Shown here: one piece after another, positions 1 to 9,765 of the stretch | Layout: each line of letters begins with the position of its first letter | How positions within the stretch are numbered: the first letter of the stretch is position 1 | Assembly (NCBI GenBank): GCA_963850535.1 | Contig: CAWKMC010000037.1 | Coordinates: 1-64,000 of the forward strand | Reading direction: 5' to 3' | Source of the DNA: JAMXLO01 sp963850535 | GTDB lineage: Bacteria > Pseudomonadota > Alphaproteobacteria > Acetobacterales > Acetobacteraceae | DNA length: 64,000 nt | Made by a program: the position numbers and the translations under genes | The notes under the pieces: model-generated | Told to the model about the DNA's origin: nothing | What the model saw: the letters and a program-made list of their open reading frames with translations, nothing else | Databases searched by the model: none

Positions 1-258
1 GCAACTGCGGCGAAATCCGCTTTGGGAAGATAGCCGGTCGCTGATCGATCGTTCTCCCCCAGGCCGTTGATCGTCACCGGCGATAGCCGCAGATGATCGG
101 CCAGGATGCCCGCCACATCGCGCGCCTTGCGTTCGCAACTGCTAAAGATCGACCACACTCCACTGAGCCATCGCTGCTCGAGCACACGCTGCATGCGTTG
201 CAAGCCGGTGGGCGACAACGACCAATCGGGTCCCCGAACGCCCAGGATCTATCGTCAC
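1..258 (-). pseudogene. Histidine phosphatase family remnant, cut by window start
   Basis: On the minus strand the frame from about 224 down to 1 reads WSLSPTGLQRM, then a CERKARD block, then LGENDRSATGYLP. These blocks resemble the SixA/phosphoglycerate-mutase-like histidine phosphatases of alphaproteobacteria. A GTG at 258 is a plausible start but lies one frame away, so a +1 shift sits between 258 and 224, probably in the GGGG run near 232. Where the family has its catalytic RHG, this sequence reads RSG in the first frame or VRG in the second, so the phospho-acceptor histidine is missing. The 3' end is outside the window. I infer a broken, probably inactive gene. The family call rests on motif recall only. 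Confidence 0.5.
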
Positions 259-352
259 TTCCGGGTGGGTTATGAATTACACAATCCTCACGTTTGCCCC
301 GGAGGGATTTGTCCCGTGTTGTAGCCCCGCACTCCTGCAGTGAATGATTGCG

Positions 353-921
353 TCACCATGGCTCGATCACGACCTGCGGCCAAGCGGCCTTTGCCTTCGC
401 GGCCTTGTCGGTATGTGACGCCGCATTGTCCAATGCACGATTGGGCCGGATCCGCATCGCAAAGACGTCGTCCAGGCCGAATGGCGCGACAACGTCCAGA
501 CGATCATCCTCTGCCAATCGAACTCCGACAGCGTGCACGAGCGAGGCGTAATAACACAACGACTCGCTCGGTGCAGCTAAGCTGCGGGTAGTTGCAACCA
601 AAACGACTTGCGAACCACAGATGCACGCGCGCCTGATTGCGCACCTGCACGGGCCCCACACAATCCTGCGTAGCCGCGGCAACGCGCCGGATCACCGCGT
701 CCTCCGCTTCCCAGGAGAGGTCATCGGCGTCGAAATAAATCACATCATAGTCTTTGATCCCAGCGCCTCTTGGCCGATCGGTCAGTGCATTCCACACTGT
801 CTGGTACAGGCAGCCAGCCACCAGCCGCCATTGCGGCAGATCGAAGCGTGCGCAGGCAAGTAAGCAAGTGCATCAGGCCGGGATTTGCGCGGATGATCGC
901 CGCAAAACGGTTGCACTTCAC
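353..921 (-). pseudogene. DUF925 (NTP_transf_6) nucleotidyltransferase, two frameshifts
   Basis: Three minus-strand frames join into one DUF925-like nucleotidyltransferase of about 190 residues. From a GTG at 921 the first reads FAAIIRANPGLMHLL. The second, to about 570, reads LVAGCLYQTVWNAL, GIKDYDVIYFDADDLSWEAE and VRNQARVHLWF. The third, to the stop at 353, reads VGVRLAEDDRLDVVAPFGLD and MRIRPNRALDN. These are signature blocks of the family, whose cellular substrate is not well defined. Each join is a +1 shift, near 850 and near 570. Apart from these the protein is colinear and well conserved, so the breaks may be recent or may be sequence errors. Confidence in the family is good. Whether it is truly dead is open. 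Confidence 0.7.
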
Positions 922-1035
922 GTCTTGTCCTGGAGGCGTTGGACCGATGGAGGCCCGTTAGCACGCGGCCAATCATGTTGCATCCGGGCTGAAGAGCCCT
1001 CAATGCGCACCGGCGATCATGCTCGGCGCCGCTCA

Positions 1036-2681
1036 TCAGCGGAAGACAAATTCCTGGTAGCCGCCCTTGGCGACTTCGTCCGTCGTGCGCCGAAAGTGAA
1101 CGCCGTGGCCGTTGTACCCAGGACGCGACGCACGGTGCGGCCCTCGACGTTGCGGTTCACGCCGGTCTGCCAGGAATCGACCTTCGAGGAGAGCAGCGGC
1201 TCGGCCGCCTTGATCACGGTCTTGGTCCACTCGTCCACTTGCTCCGGCCTGGTTTCCACGTGGGTGTAGTTGTGCTCCTGCATGAACCGCAGCATGCCGG
1301 TCTGAAATTCCACGCTGTGTTCGATGGCCTGCGGGATATTGCCGCGCGCGGTGTGCGGACCCAGCACCATCAGCATATTCGGGAAACCTTCCGCGAGCAT
1401 GCCGAGATAGGTGCGCGGGCTTTCGGCCCAGGCGTCCTTCAGCCGCAGGCCATTCGTGCCGCGGATATCGATGCGATCAAAGGCGCCGGTCACGCCGTCG
1501 AAGCCGGTGGCGTAGATCAGGACATCGAATTCGTATTCCTGCTTGGTGGTCCTGATGCCGCTTCGGCGTGATGCACTCGATCGGCTCGTCTTCGAGCGTA
1601 TCGACCAGCGTCACGTTGTCGCGGTTGTAGGCCTCGAAATAGCCGCTCTCCAGCGGCACGCGGCGAGTGCCGAAGCCGTGGTCCTTCGGGATCAGCTTCT
1701 CCGCCACCTTCGGGTCCTTCACGCGCTGGCGGATCTTTCTGGCGATGAATTCGCTGATGGCGGCGTTGGCTTCCTCGTTGACCCCGATATCGCGGAAATT
1801 GCCCAGCCAGATGCCAAAGCCGGGTTCGGCATACAGCTTTTCCCAGAACGCCTCGCGCTCCTCCGGCGGCACATCCAGGGTCTTGCGGGGATCGGCCTGG
1901 TGAATGAACCACATCGGCGTCGTGGCGCAGTGGGCATAGATCTCGTCATAGCGGGACTTGATCTGCTCCATCTCCTCCTTGCTGATCTTGCGATTGTGCA
2001 GCGGCGCGGCCCAGTTCGGCCGGCGCTGGAAGACGGTGAGCTGCTTCGCCTGCTTGGCGATCTCGGGGATCGCCTGGATGGCGGTCGCGCCCGGTGCCGA
2101 TGATGCCGACACGCTTGCCGGTGAAATCCACCGGCGTGTGCGGCCAGCGCGCCGGGTGGTAGGCGGGGCCGCGGAAGCTCTCCCGGCCGGGAATGGCCGG
2201 CAGGGTGTGGGCGGAAAGGATGCCGATCGCGGTGCACAGGAAACGCGACCTCGCCTGCTGTCCGCTTTCCAGGGTCACGGTCCATTGGTTCGCTGCGTCA
2301 TCCCAATGCGCGGCCGTGACCGTGCTGCGGAACTGCATGTCGCGGCGCAGGTCGAACTTGTCGGCGACATGGTTCAGGTATTCCAGCGTGTCGGGCTGCG
2401 GAGAGAAATGCTCCTTCCAATCCCATTCCTGCATCAGTTCCTTGGAGAAGGAATAGCCGTAGGTCCAGCTTTCCGAATCGAAGCGCGCGCCGGGATAGCG
2501 GTTCCAGTACCAGGTGCCGCCGACGTTCGGTGCCGGCCTCGAAGACGCGCGCGGTCATGCCCAGTTCGCGCAGGCGGTAGAGCATGAACATGCCGGAAAT
2601 GCCGGCGCCGATGACGATCGCGTCGAACTCCGTGCTGTTGGCCGCCTGCGGCCGCTCCATGACCGCAAGTGAGTCGTTCAT
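1036..2681 (-). pseudogene. Flavin-containing (Baeyer-Villiger type) monooxygenase, multiply frameshifted
   Basis: Five frames together encode a full-length NAD(P)H-dependent flavin monooxygenase of the cyclohexanone-monooxygenase type, about 540 residues. The start at 2681 gives the FAD-binding motif VIGAGISGMFMLYRLRE. Next come GTWYWNRYPGARFDSE, the NADPH-binding VGIIGTGATAIQ (after correcting the shift), a C-terminal LMVLGPHTARGN and finally YNGHGVHFRR before the stop at 1036. Shifts lie near 2530, 2100, 1560 and 1120. The first three are single-base insertions, for example an extra G in GGCACC(G)AACGTC, and the last is of the other phase. Such enzymes insert oxygen next to ketones using FAD and NADPH. 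As written the gene cannot make the protein. Sequence error and true decay are both possible. Confidence 0.75.
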
Positions 2682-2974
2682 CTGCAGTTCCCTTTTCCGG
2701 TATCTGCGACCCGGTGGACGCGCGGGTCGGATTGGCTACTGGTCGGTATTTCACACGTGTTCGGTCGCGGTCGCAACCCGTGCTGATGATCTGGCACCAT
2801 CCAAATGTCCCGCAGGCGGCCTGCACAACACACAACGGTCGCCAGGTGGGCTCTGCTCGGTCCGGGCTCAACGCCGCGTCAACCCTCCCAGCCCGCCTTG
2901 CGCAGGCCGTCGCGGAAATGTTCGTGTTGCTCGGGAAGGAACCAAGGGGGGCGACTACGAACATAGCGGTCAAA

Positions 2975-3974
2975 CCTGCACTGAGACTTTCCGTCGGCTT
3001 CCGCAACGTGCGCCGTTGTTCTGCCTCTGCGACCGCAGGATGTAGGCCGACCACCGCCCTGGCGATCTCGTCCTGCACCACGAACACATCCTCCAGCGGC
3101 CGATCGTAGCGCTCAGCCCAGATGTGATTGCCGGTCCCAACATCAATAAGCTGCGCGAGTACGCGAACCCTCGCACTGCCACGGCGCACAGTGCCTTCCA
3201 GCACGCAGCGCACGCCAGCTCGCGAGCCACCTGTCTGACGTCCACTGCTCGGCCCTTGTAGGTGAAGCTCGAATTCGGGCGATGACAAAGAGCGCGCGAT
3301 TGCGTGACAGCTCGGTGGTGATTTCATCGGCGGTACTGTCTGCGAAGTATTCCTGCTCGGGATCGCCGCTCATGTTGTGAAGGCCAGCACGACAATCGAC
3401 GGCTTGTCTGGCAGCGGCAACGCGTTCGTGCCATGCGCCAGCGCCGACGCGATGGGCCTGTCAGCAGTCGCGGCCAGGAACCGTAAGGCGAACGCCTCCA
3501 CAGGTTGCGTGATATTCGTCAATTTCAGTGGCCCGATGGATTCGAACGCCTGGCCAACCCGGCCACGGACCTGGTCGCGCACCGCACGCGAGACGCAGAC
3601 GCCCCCAGGCGGGCACTCGGTCTGCAGTCTCACCGCGACATCGACTGCGTCCCCATGCAGATCAGTTTCATCAGGAATTGCATCGCCTATATCGATCCCC
3701 ACGCGAAGCCGGATGGTGCGGTCAGGTGGCTGGTCGCCGTCATATTTCGGAACATGATGCTGGACAGTCGCAGCACAGCGGACTGCTCCATCAACGCTGT
3801 CGAACGTGACTAGTAAGGAATTGCCGCCCGGCTGTACGATGCTGCTGCCGTGCTCCCCGATAGCCGGGTTGATCAGGTTTGCACGTCAGCTCCGATCAGC
3901 CGGCTGTATCCGACCATGTCCGAGTGGAGGACCACGACGAGCTTCCGTCCACCTGATGTGCCGCTGGGTTCCAC
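2975..3974 (-). pseudogene. Adenylate cyclase/TolB-like protein, decayed
   Basis: Remnant of a class III adenylate/guanylate cyclase fused to a TolB/FlgO-like region, a common alphaproteobacterial layout. Reading down from a GTG at 3974: KLVVVLHSDMVGYSRLIGAD (cyclase start with metal-binding Asp), then after a gap of about a dozen residues INPAIGEHGSSIV, LRVGIDIGDAIPDETDLHGD and AVDVAVRLQ. Further on come MSGDPEQEYFAD, ADEITTELSRNRALFVIAR, VRRGSARVRVLAQLIDVGTG and YDRPLEDVFVVQDEIARAV. Homology stops at about RKPTESLSA (2975), before the expected TPR region. At least four frame changes with mixed phases, plus lost segments, mark genuine decay. A sister remnant lies at 17476-18115. Confidence 0.75.
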
Positions 3975-4261
3975 GGTGTTTAAGGAAGGCATAGAGAGTG
4001 CTCCGCACCCATGGCGGACCTATCGGGCGCGCCTGAGAACATTGAACCGCTGTCAAATCGTATGGCTTATAACGTCGTTGCCATACCGGCGTCACTATCT
4101 CCCGGCAACCAACTTCGGCCCGGTTTCGCATGCTGGCGCGAGGAGGCGCCCGCCGTCGGGTGCGGATTACGTACAGACTTGCGCCGGAGGCGCTCGACCT
4201 GGATCTGTCCCACAAGATTAACATTGACCCAGCGTGGCAGACCAGAGAGAAACCGGAGGGC

Positions 4262-6526
4262 ATGCTGCCCGATCAGGACCCGTCGAGACGACCGGCGTTC
4301 GCTGAACTCGGCGACGCGCTCGCCGGGTTCTTTGATCCCGAATGGTATGTAGCGCGTTATCCGGACGTCGTCCGGTCGGGCACCGATCCCCTGGTACACT
4401 TTGTCCACTTCGGCGCCGCCGAGTGTCGCGACCCTAACCGCTTCTTCGACTGCGCCTGGTATCTGGCACACTACCCGGACGTTGCGAATGCGGGGTACCA
4501 CCCGCTGCTGCACTACTTACAGACCGGTGCCGCGGAATTGCGAAATCCACATCCCCGCTTCGATGCCACCTATTATGTGGACCAACATCCCGAGGCGGCC
4601 AGCAATCCCCTGCTGTATCATCTCCGCTACGGCGTCACCCGCGGCTGGCTCACCGAAAAACCGATCTCCATTCGCGACTACTTGCCGAGTAGGACTGCGT
4701 CGCCCGCCGCGCCACTCGGGGTCGCAGTTGACGTTATCATTCCGGTCTATCGTGGGCTGATACAGACGCGATGTTGCATCGAGTTGGTCCTGCGAGATGC
4801 GGATCGCCCGCCGGGCCGGGTCATTGTGATCGACGATCGCTCACCTGAGCCGAAATTATCTTCATGGCTGGACGCACAGGCTGCGAAGAGCCGGGTAGTT
4901 TTGTTGCGTAATCGGCGGAACCTTGGCTTCGTCGCTTCGGTCAACCGGGGCATCGAGGCGGCCGGGACGAACGATGTCGTACTGCTGAACAATGACACCG
5001 AAGTTCCGAACGGATGGCTGGCGCGTCTCGCCGGCCATGCCTACGCGACAAAAAAGGTGGCCACGGTATCCCCGTTCTCCAACAACGCGACGATTTGCGG
5101 CTATCCAAGCAACGACCCCAACCCACCGCCGTTCGGTCTAGGCTTGGCTGATTTGGATGCCGCGTGTCGCACCGCGAACCCAGGACGCAGTGTGGCTCTG
5201 CCGACCAGTGTCGGCTTTTGCATGTATATCCGCCGTGCTGCGTTGGACGAAACGGGACTCTTCGACGCCAAGGCGTTCGGCCAGGGCTATGGCGAGGAGA
5301 ACGACTTCTGCCTGCGTGCGACAGCGCATGGCTGGCGACACCTCCTCGCTTGCGATACATTTGTATATCACCAAGGCTCGGTCAGCTTCGGAGCCAACTC
5401 CACGGCTGCCGCTCGGGCGGGAATGGCGGTGCTGGAACGCCGGCATCCGAGCTACAGGAGCATCGTCGCCGAGCATGTCCGGCGCGATGCGGTCGGGCCG
5501 TATCGCTTTGCAGTCAGCCTTGAACTGTTGCGTCGCTCGGGACGGCCGACAATTCTGATGTTGGCGCACGATCTCGGCGGTGGCGTGCGACGCCACATCG
5601 AAGACTTGATGAGACGCATCGAAGGAAAGGTCAACTGTCTGTTGTTGGCATCGACTGTGCGCGGCGCGGCGCTGTCGGTCCCGGCGCTGCCCGGCCATCC
5701 CGCACTTGCATTGCCGGCCGACCGGCTGTCCGATCTGGTGGTGGTGCTGCAATCGGCAAACGTGACCCGTGCGCATATTCATCACCTGATGAGCATGGAT
5801 ATAGACGCGCGCGCGCTCCTGCACCGGCTCGGTGTGCCGTTCGACGTCACCGTGCACGATTACTTCGCGATCTGCCCGCAAGTGAATTTGCTGCCTCTGC
5901 TGCAAGGCAGGTATTGCGGTGAACCGGACATAGCGACGTGCAACGCCTGCATCGCCAACCGACCGAGCCACGGCGCACGCGACATCGTGTCATGGCGCGC
6001 CAGCAACGCTTGGCAGTTCCTTGAAGCCGAGAGGGTGTTCTGCGCGAGCCAGGATGTGCGCGATCGACTGACCCGCTACGGCCTCGATCAAAAGGCGATC
6101 GTAGTACCGCACGAGCCCATCGCAGGGCCATGGAAGCTGTCACCGCGCTCGGTCGGCAGAGGTCCGTTGCGGGTGGCGGTGATCGGCGTGCTCGCTTACC
6201 ACAAGGGCGCTGTCAGCGTGTTGTCGGTGGCCTCAGTCTGTAATCCTGCCAGACTGTCAATCCACATTATTGGTCGGTCCGAACATGAGTTGCCACAGGC
6301 ACCTCTCAAGATCACCGGCGAATACCAGGAAGCCCAGCTACCCGCGCTTATCGCAAAGGTGAAGCCCCATGTGCTTTGGCTGCCGGCGCAGTGGCCCGAG
6401 ACCTACAGCTATACGCTGAGTGCAGCGATCGACAGCGGACTGCCGATTGTCGCCTCCAACATTGGAGCGTTGCCCGAACGTTTGGCAGAACGGCCAATGA
6501 CGTGGCTGGTCGACCCGCAGGTGTAG
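4262..6526 (+). pseudogene. Giant multi-domain glycosyltransferase, 5' portion (IS-interrupted)
   Basis: First 753 codons of a glycosyltransferase of about 1167 residues. The ATG at 4262 is chosen because GGAGG ends about 6 bases before it and three FD-x-x-WY-x-x-YPDV repeats begin about 20 residues later (near residues 23, 61 and 98). These repeats are typical of alphaproteobacterial polysaccharide glycosyltransferases. A family-2 domain follows: DVIIPVYRG near 157, VIVIDDRSPEP, LLNNDTEVPNGW and a GYGEENDFCLRA block. A GT4-like domain begins at RPTILMLAHDLGGGVRRH (about 420) and includes WPETYSYTLSAAIDSGLPIV. The reading frame runs into the IS3 element and stops at a TAG 3 bases inside it. 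The protein probably acted in the cytoplasm in surface polysaccharide assembly. The donor sugar cannot be read from sequence. Confidence 0.85.
6518..6521. repeat. Left target-site duplication (CAGG) of the IS3 element
   Basis: CAGG directly before the left end is repeated directly after the right end at 7891-7894. Removing the element and one copy restores the glycosyltransferase frame (VDPQ joined to ASAEEW), which fixes the insertion point exactly. Confidence 0.85.
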
Positions 6527-6558
6527 CGCCCGCAGTTGATGGGACACCGAGTTGAAGC

Positions 6559-7446
6559 CTATGCCGCCTCGGCGACTGGTTGAAGCTGTCTCTGCCGGAA
6601 TTCGGCCGGCGACATGAAGCCGTGCCGCTCGATCAGCCAGGTTGTATTGTAGGTTTCGCGGAACGCGAGCAGCGCCTGACGCAGTTCCTCGATCGTTTGG
6701 AAGTACCGAACCCACAACAGGTTCTCCTTCAAAGTGCGGATGAACCGTTCGGCACAGCCGTTTCCCTCCGGCGCACGGACGAAGGCGGGTGAGCTTTCGA
6801 TGCCGAGGAACGCGATCTCCCTTTGGAAGTGGTCCGACATGTATTGCGAACCGTGATCGTGCCGCACCGCGAGGCCGTGCGCGACATTGGCCGCGAAGCC
6901 GCCGAAGTATCGGCGCACGCCCTGGCGGATCGGTTCCAGAGCCTCGAAGCGTGTGGCTCGCGCATGGGCGTGAATGCCGACGCACTCGGCGGAACAATGA
7001 TCCACCGCGATGAATACCGCCGCCGGCCCTTCACCGGTGAAGGTGGCGGTAAGGTCGGTGCCCCACATGGTGTCGATGGTGTCCGGAACGATGGTGCCGT
7101 CGTGGCTGCGTGGGCCGCGCGGTGAGCCGACCCGGCCAGGCGCCAGCAGGTCGTGCTCGCGCATCAGGCGAAGCACCCGGCGCAACGAGGTCCGTATGCC
7201 GGCGTAGCGCAACCGCGCCCACACCTTGCGATGGCCCTCGCCATGGAACGGGCTGGCGGCGAGCACGGCCTTGATCGCTGCGGTCAGCGCGGCATCCGAC
7301 AACGCGCCCATCGGTCCACGCCGTCGCGGTGCCGAGGACGGCGGCGTGCGGTGGCGGTAAACGCCAGAGCGGGCGATGCGCCAGGCACGGCAGACCGCCG
7401 CCAGCCCATAGGGTTTGCCGGTTACCGGCGAAGCAACCTTGCTCAT
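6559..7446 (-). CDS. IS3-family transposase OrfB (DDE integrase core)
   Basis: Catalytic subunit of the IS3 transposase, 295 residues, in the family's usual range. The N-terminus has the HTH_21-like segment (GHRKVWARLRYAGIRTSLRR near residues 70-90). The rve integrase core carries the DDE triad: Asp in WGTDLTATF (about 130), Asp in VRHDHGSQYMSDHF (about 190) and Glu in APEGNGCAERFIRTLKENL (about 230). The C-terminal YNTTWLIERHGFMSPAEFR is typical of the family. The ATG at 7446 overlaps the orfA stop codon as ATGA. It needs OrfA for binding the element ends. All catalytic residues are present, so it could be functional. Confidence 0.9.
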   Translation of the reverse strand: MSKVASPVTGKPYGLAAVCRAWRIARSGVYRHRTPPSSAPRRRGPMGALSDAALTAAIKAVLAASPFHGEGHRKVWARLRYAGIRTSLRRVLRLMREHDLLAPGRVGSPRGPRSHDGTIVPDTIDTMWGTDLTATFTGEGPAAVFIAVDHCSAECVGIHAHARATRFEALEPIRQGVRRYFGGFAANVAHGLAVRHDHGSQYMSDHFQREIAFLGIESSPAFVRAPEGNGCAERFIRTLKENLLWVRYFQTIEELRQALLAFRETYNTTWLIERHGFMSPAEFRQRQLQPVAEAA

Positions 7447-7826
7447 GGCCTGAACGTCCGTCGCGACAAAGGGCGGTTGGCCTCCAGCACGGCGATCTTC
7501 TCGTGCAGCAGATCGCGCTCGATCAGCGCCGCGCCGAGTTTGGCCTTCAGCCGATCGCTCTCCAGTTCCTCGCCCGTCGCTGACTTCGTCGTCAGGGCTG
7601 CCTCGCCGGCGGCGAGAAATGCATCGCGCCAGCCGCTCAGCGTCGCCGCCGTGACGCCAAGACCGCGAGAGACGGTCTCAAGGTCCTCGCCCCGCAACAA
7701 CCGCAACACCGCTGCGGTTTTCCGTTGCCGCGACATCCTGCCACCCCGGCCGGGCGACGCTGCGCCAGACTCTTGCGGTCGCTCCGCGTCGCCCGGCCTC
7801 GCTTCAATGTTCTGCTGCTTGTCCAT
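7443..7826 (-). CDS. IS3-family OrfA (helix-turn-helix, end-binding)
   Basis: Small accessory protein of 127 residues that recognises the IS ends. The ATG at 7826 is preferred over in-frame codons further upstream because AGAGGTG lies just before it. The helix-turn-helix reads KTAAVLRLLRGEDLETVSRG followed by LGVTAATLSGWRDAFLAAG (about residues 35-75). A leucine-rich coiled segment, ESDRLKAKLGAALIERDLL, follows, as in other IS3 OrfA proteins. The stop codon overlaps the orfB start. It belongs to the element and has no link to the host polysaccharide genes. Confidence 0.85.
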   Translation of the reverse strand: MDKQQNIEARPGDAERPQESGAASPGRGGRMSRQRKTAAVLRLLRGEDLETVSRGLGVTAATLSGWRDAFLAAGEAALTTKSATGEELESDRLKAKLGAALIERDLLHEKIAVLEANRPLSRRTFRP

Positions 7827-7890
7827 CTGACACCTCTCAGGCGGAAATCGTCCGCTTACGGGGTGTCCCAATCAACCGTGCGGCGGGGGA

Positions 7891-7894
7891 CAGG
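7891..7894. repeat. Right target-site duplication (CAGG) of the IS3 element
   Basis: Second copy of the 4-bp duplication at the right boundary of the element, matching 6518-6521. Confidence 0.85.
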
Positions 7895-9138
7895 CATCAG
7901 CCGAGGAGTGGATTGGCGTATTCGAGAAGGTCCGCGCGGAGTTGGGTCGGCCGCGCAGAATGGTGGCCAGACTGCGCAAGCCGGTTGCGGACTACTATGC
8001 GGAACACTATGTGCGCGCGCCGGCGGTACCAGTCTCGCGCCGCTTGGTCGATCTGCGGCGCAGCGGACGGGTCAGCGTTGTATTGATCCCCGAGCGGTTT
8101 AACAGCGGTATGCTGACACCCTGTGCGTATATCCGCCTCTTGCAGCCGCTCTCTCATCCCGAAATCGGTGGCGATTACGATATCGTGCTCGCCGATGCCG
8201 AAGAGGCGTTGAGATATCGAGCTGATGTCGTCGTGACGCAGCGCTTTGCTATGCGCGGACAGGAGGCAGCCGATGCGCTGATCGGACACTGTCGCGAACA
8301 CGGCATTTCCTTGCTCTATGATCTTGATGACGATCTGCGGCGCATACCGCGCGATCACCCGGACGCCGAACTAATACGGCCACGGACGAAGCTGGTGTCT
8401 CGCATGGTGCGGGAAGCGGACGCGGTCTGGGTTTCCACGGCGGCGCTGGCAAGCGCGTTGGGCAGCCTCCGCGCGGACGTGCTGGTTCACGAGAACGGCA
8501 TCGACGAGAGACTCTGGCTTGCCGGGATGCCGCCCGTAGCGCCACGCGAAGGTCCGGTGCGCGTGCTCTTCATGGGCACGATGACCCACGACGCCGATTT
8601 TGCTATCGTCGAGGCTGCCCTTGCGCGTCTGAAGGCTGTGTTCGGCGACTTCGTATCGATCGATCTCCTGGGTATCAGCAGCAAGCCCAATCTGCCCGAA
8701 TGGGTGAACCGTCTCGGCATGCCGGTGCAAGCGACGACCAGCTATCCCGGCTTCGTCAACTGGATCACCCAGCAGCACTGGGATATCGGCATCGCGCCGC
8801 TCGCTGACACGCCCTTCAGTCGCTGCAAGTCCGCGCTAAAGGCTTTGGACTACGCTGCTATGGGGCTGCCCATCCTGGCGTCGGACAACGTGGCTTATCG
8901 TGGCAGCCCGGCCGATGGGCAGGCGGGCTGGCTGGTGCCCGACGATACTGATGCGTGGTTCGTCGCGCTGGCACGCCTGGTACGCGATGATACGCTGCGG
9001 CGGCAACTGGCCGCACGGGCACGTGAGGCGGCTCGCGGCGGCACCCTTGCCGCCCAGGCAGTGCGGCGGCGCGCGGCATGGCTCGCGCTGGCACCCCGCG
9101 TGGAAAGCTCGCGGACTGCGGCGGTACAAGCGGCATAA
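7895..9138 (+). pseudogene. Giant multi-domain glycosyltransferase, 3' portion
   Basis: Continuation of the interrupted glycosyltransferase, codons about 754-1167. Frame and sequence pick up immediately after the right CAGG as ASAEEW then FEKVRAELGRPRRMVARLRK. A second GT4/CgeB-like domain follows: RVSVVLIPERFNSGMLTPC, ISLLYDLDDDLRRIP (about residue 890), LVHENGIDERLW, VRVLFMGTMTHDADF and DYAAMGLPILASDNVAYRG. An internal GTG or ATG (for example near 7942-7960) might allow a C-terminal protein to be made alone, but no good ribosome site is visible. Without the N-terminal domains the activity cannot be assumed. A short lipoprotein gene follows on the same strand. Confidence 0.85.
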
Positions 9139-9225
9139 GCCGCATCAAATTACGGTTCCTGCTCGCAACCGGCGACCTTTGCTTCAGTTCATCCGAGCGA
9201 ACGTATCTTCGCAGGAAACTCACCG

Positions 9226-9765
9226 ATGAGGGCAAACAATCTCGCCACGCTTCTGGCGATCTCCAGTGTCGCGATACTTCCCGCCTGCTCGATGTTTGGA
9301 GGGCGGCAGGCCAGCGGCCCGGCAACCACCAGCAGAAGCTATGCTGCCGCACCAAACTACAACTCACCCGCGCAATCCGCGTCTGGCTGGCAGAATGGCG
9401 AGTTGTCGCCGAACATGATCCGCCAAGTGCAGCAAAACCTAACCCAGGCGGGGTTGTACAAGGGCCGTGCGGACGGCGTCTGGGGCCCGCAGACCGAAGC
9501 AGCAGTTCGTGACTACCAGCAGCAGCATAATCTGAACGCCACCGGTCAGCTCGACCAGCCGACGCTGAGCGCCATGAACCTCGGGACCAACACCAATCAG
9601 AGCTACAATCAGAACAACGACGCTAACGGGCAGCAGCCAGCAAACCAGCGCTACGGCAGCAATTACAATCCGCCGCCAAGCAGCAATACGCAGCCGAACT
9701 ACAATCCGCCGCCGCCCAACAACCCGACTGATCAGACGAACAACGATACCGGCACGCCGCGCTGA
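9226..9765 (+). CDS. Peptidoglycan-binding lipoprotein
   Basis: A 179-residue lipoprotein. The signal peptide ends in a lipobox, AILPAC, with the acylated Cys near residue 21, so it should be membrane-anchored after export. Residues about 58-110 form a PG_binding_1 domain: QVQQNLTQAGLYKGRADGVW, then TEAAVRDYQQQHNLNATGQL. The C-terminal third is low-complexity, rich in Asn, Gln and Pro, with two NYNPPP motifs, and resembles a flexible wall-spanning tail. Its stop is immediately followed by the stop of the convergent oxidoreductase gene. No enzymatic domain is present. A role in cell-envelope attachment is inferred from the domain only. Confidence 0.8.
   Translation: MRANNLATLLAISSVAILPACSMFGGRQASGPATTSRSYAAAPNYNSPAQSASGWQNGELSPNMIRQVQQNLTQAGLYKGRADGVWGPQTEAAVRDYQQQHNLNATGQLDQPTLSAMNLGTNTNQSYNQNNDANGQQPANQRYGSNYNPPPSSNTQPNYNPPPPNNPTDQTNNDTGTPR

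Larger units (their letters stand above)
6522..7890 (-). mobile_element. IS3-family insertion sequence, 1369 bp
   Basis: The element is bounded by CAGG target duplications. Its imperfect terminal inverted repeats are TGTAGCGCCCGCA-GTTGATGGGACACC at the left (6522-6548) and the reverse complement of 7862-7890 at the right, which share GTTGAT(T)GGGACACC. It carries orfA and orfB on the minus strand in the usual IS3 arrangement. They overlap as ATGA instead of through an obvious slippery site, which suggests translational coupling. Both genes are open, so the copy may still be active. The exact duplication and intact host halves suggest a recent insertion. I cannot name the IS without a database. 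Confidence 0.9.

Noticed and set aside
1958..2587. 209-codon plus-strand frame opposite the flavin monooxygenase
   Set aside because: The minus strand carries clear Rossmann and monooxygenase motifs. The plus frame is Arg/Ala-rich shadow sequence.
7443..7450. Classic IS3 -1 frameshift window producing an OrfAB fusion
   Set aside because: orfA and orfB meet as ATGA and no A-rich slippery heptamer was seen at the junction, so only coupled translation is supported.
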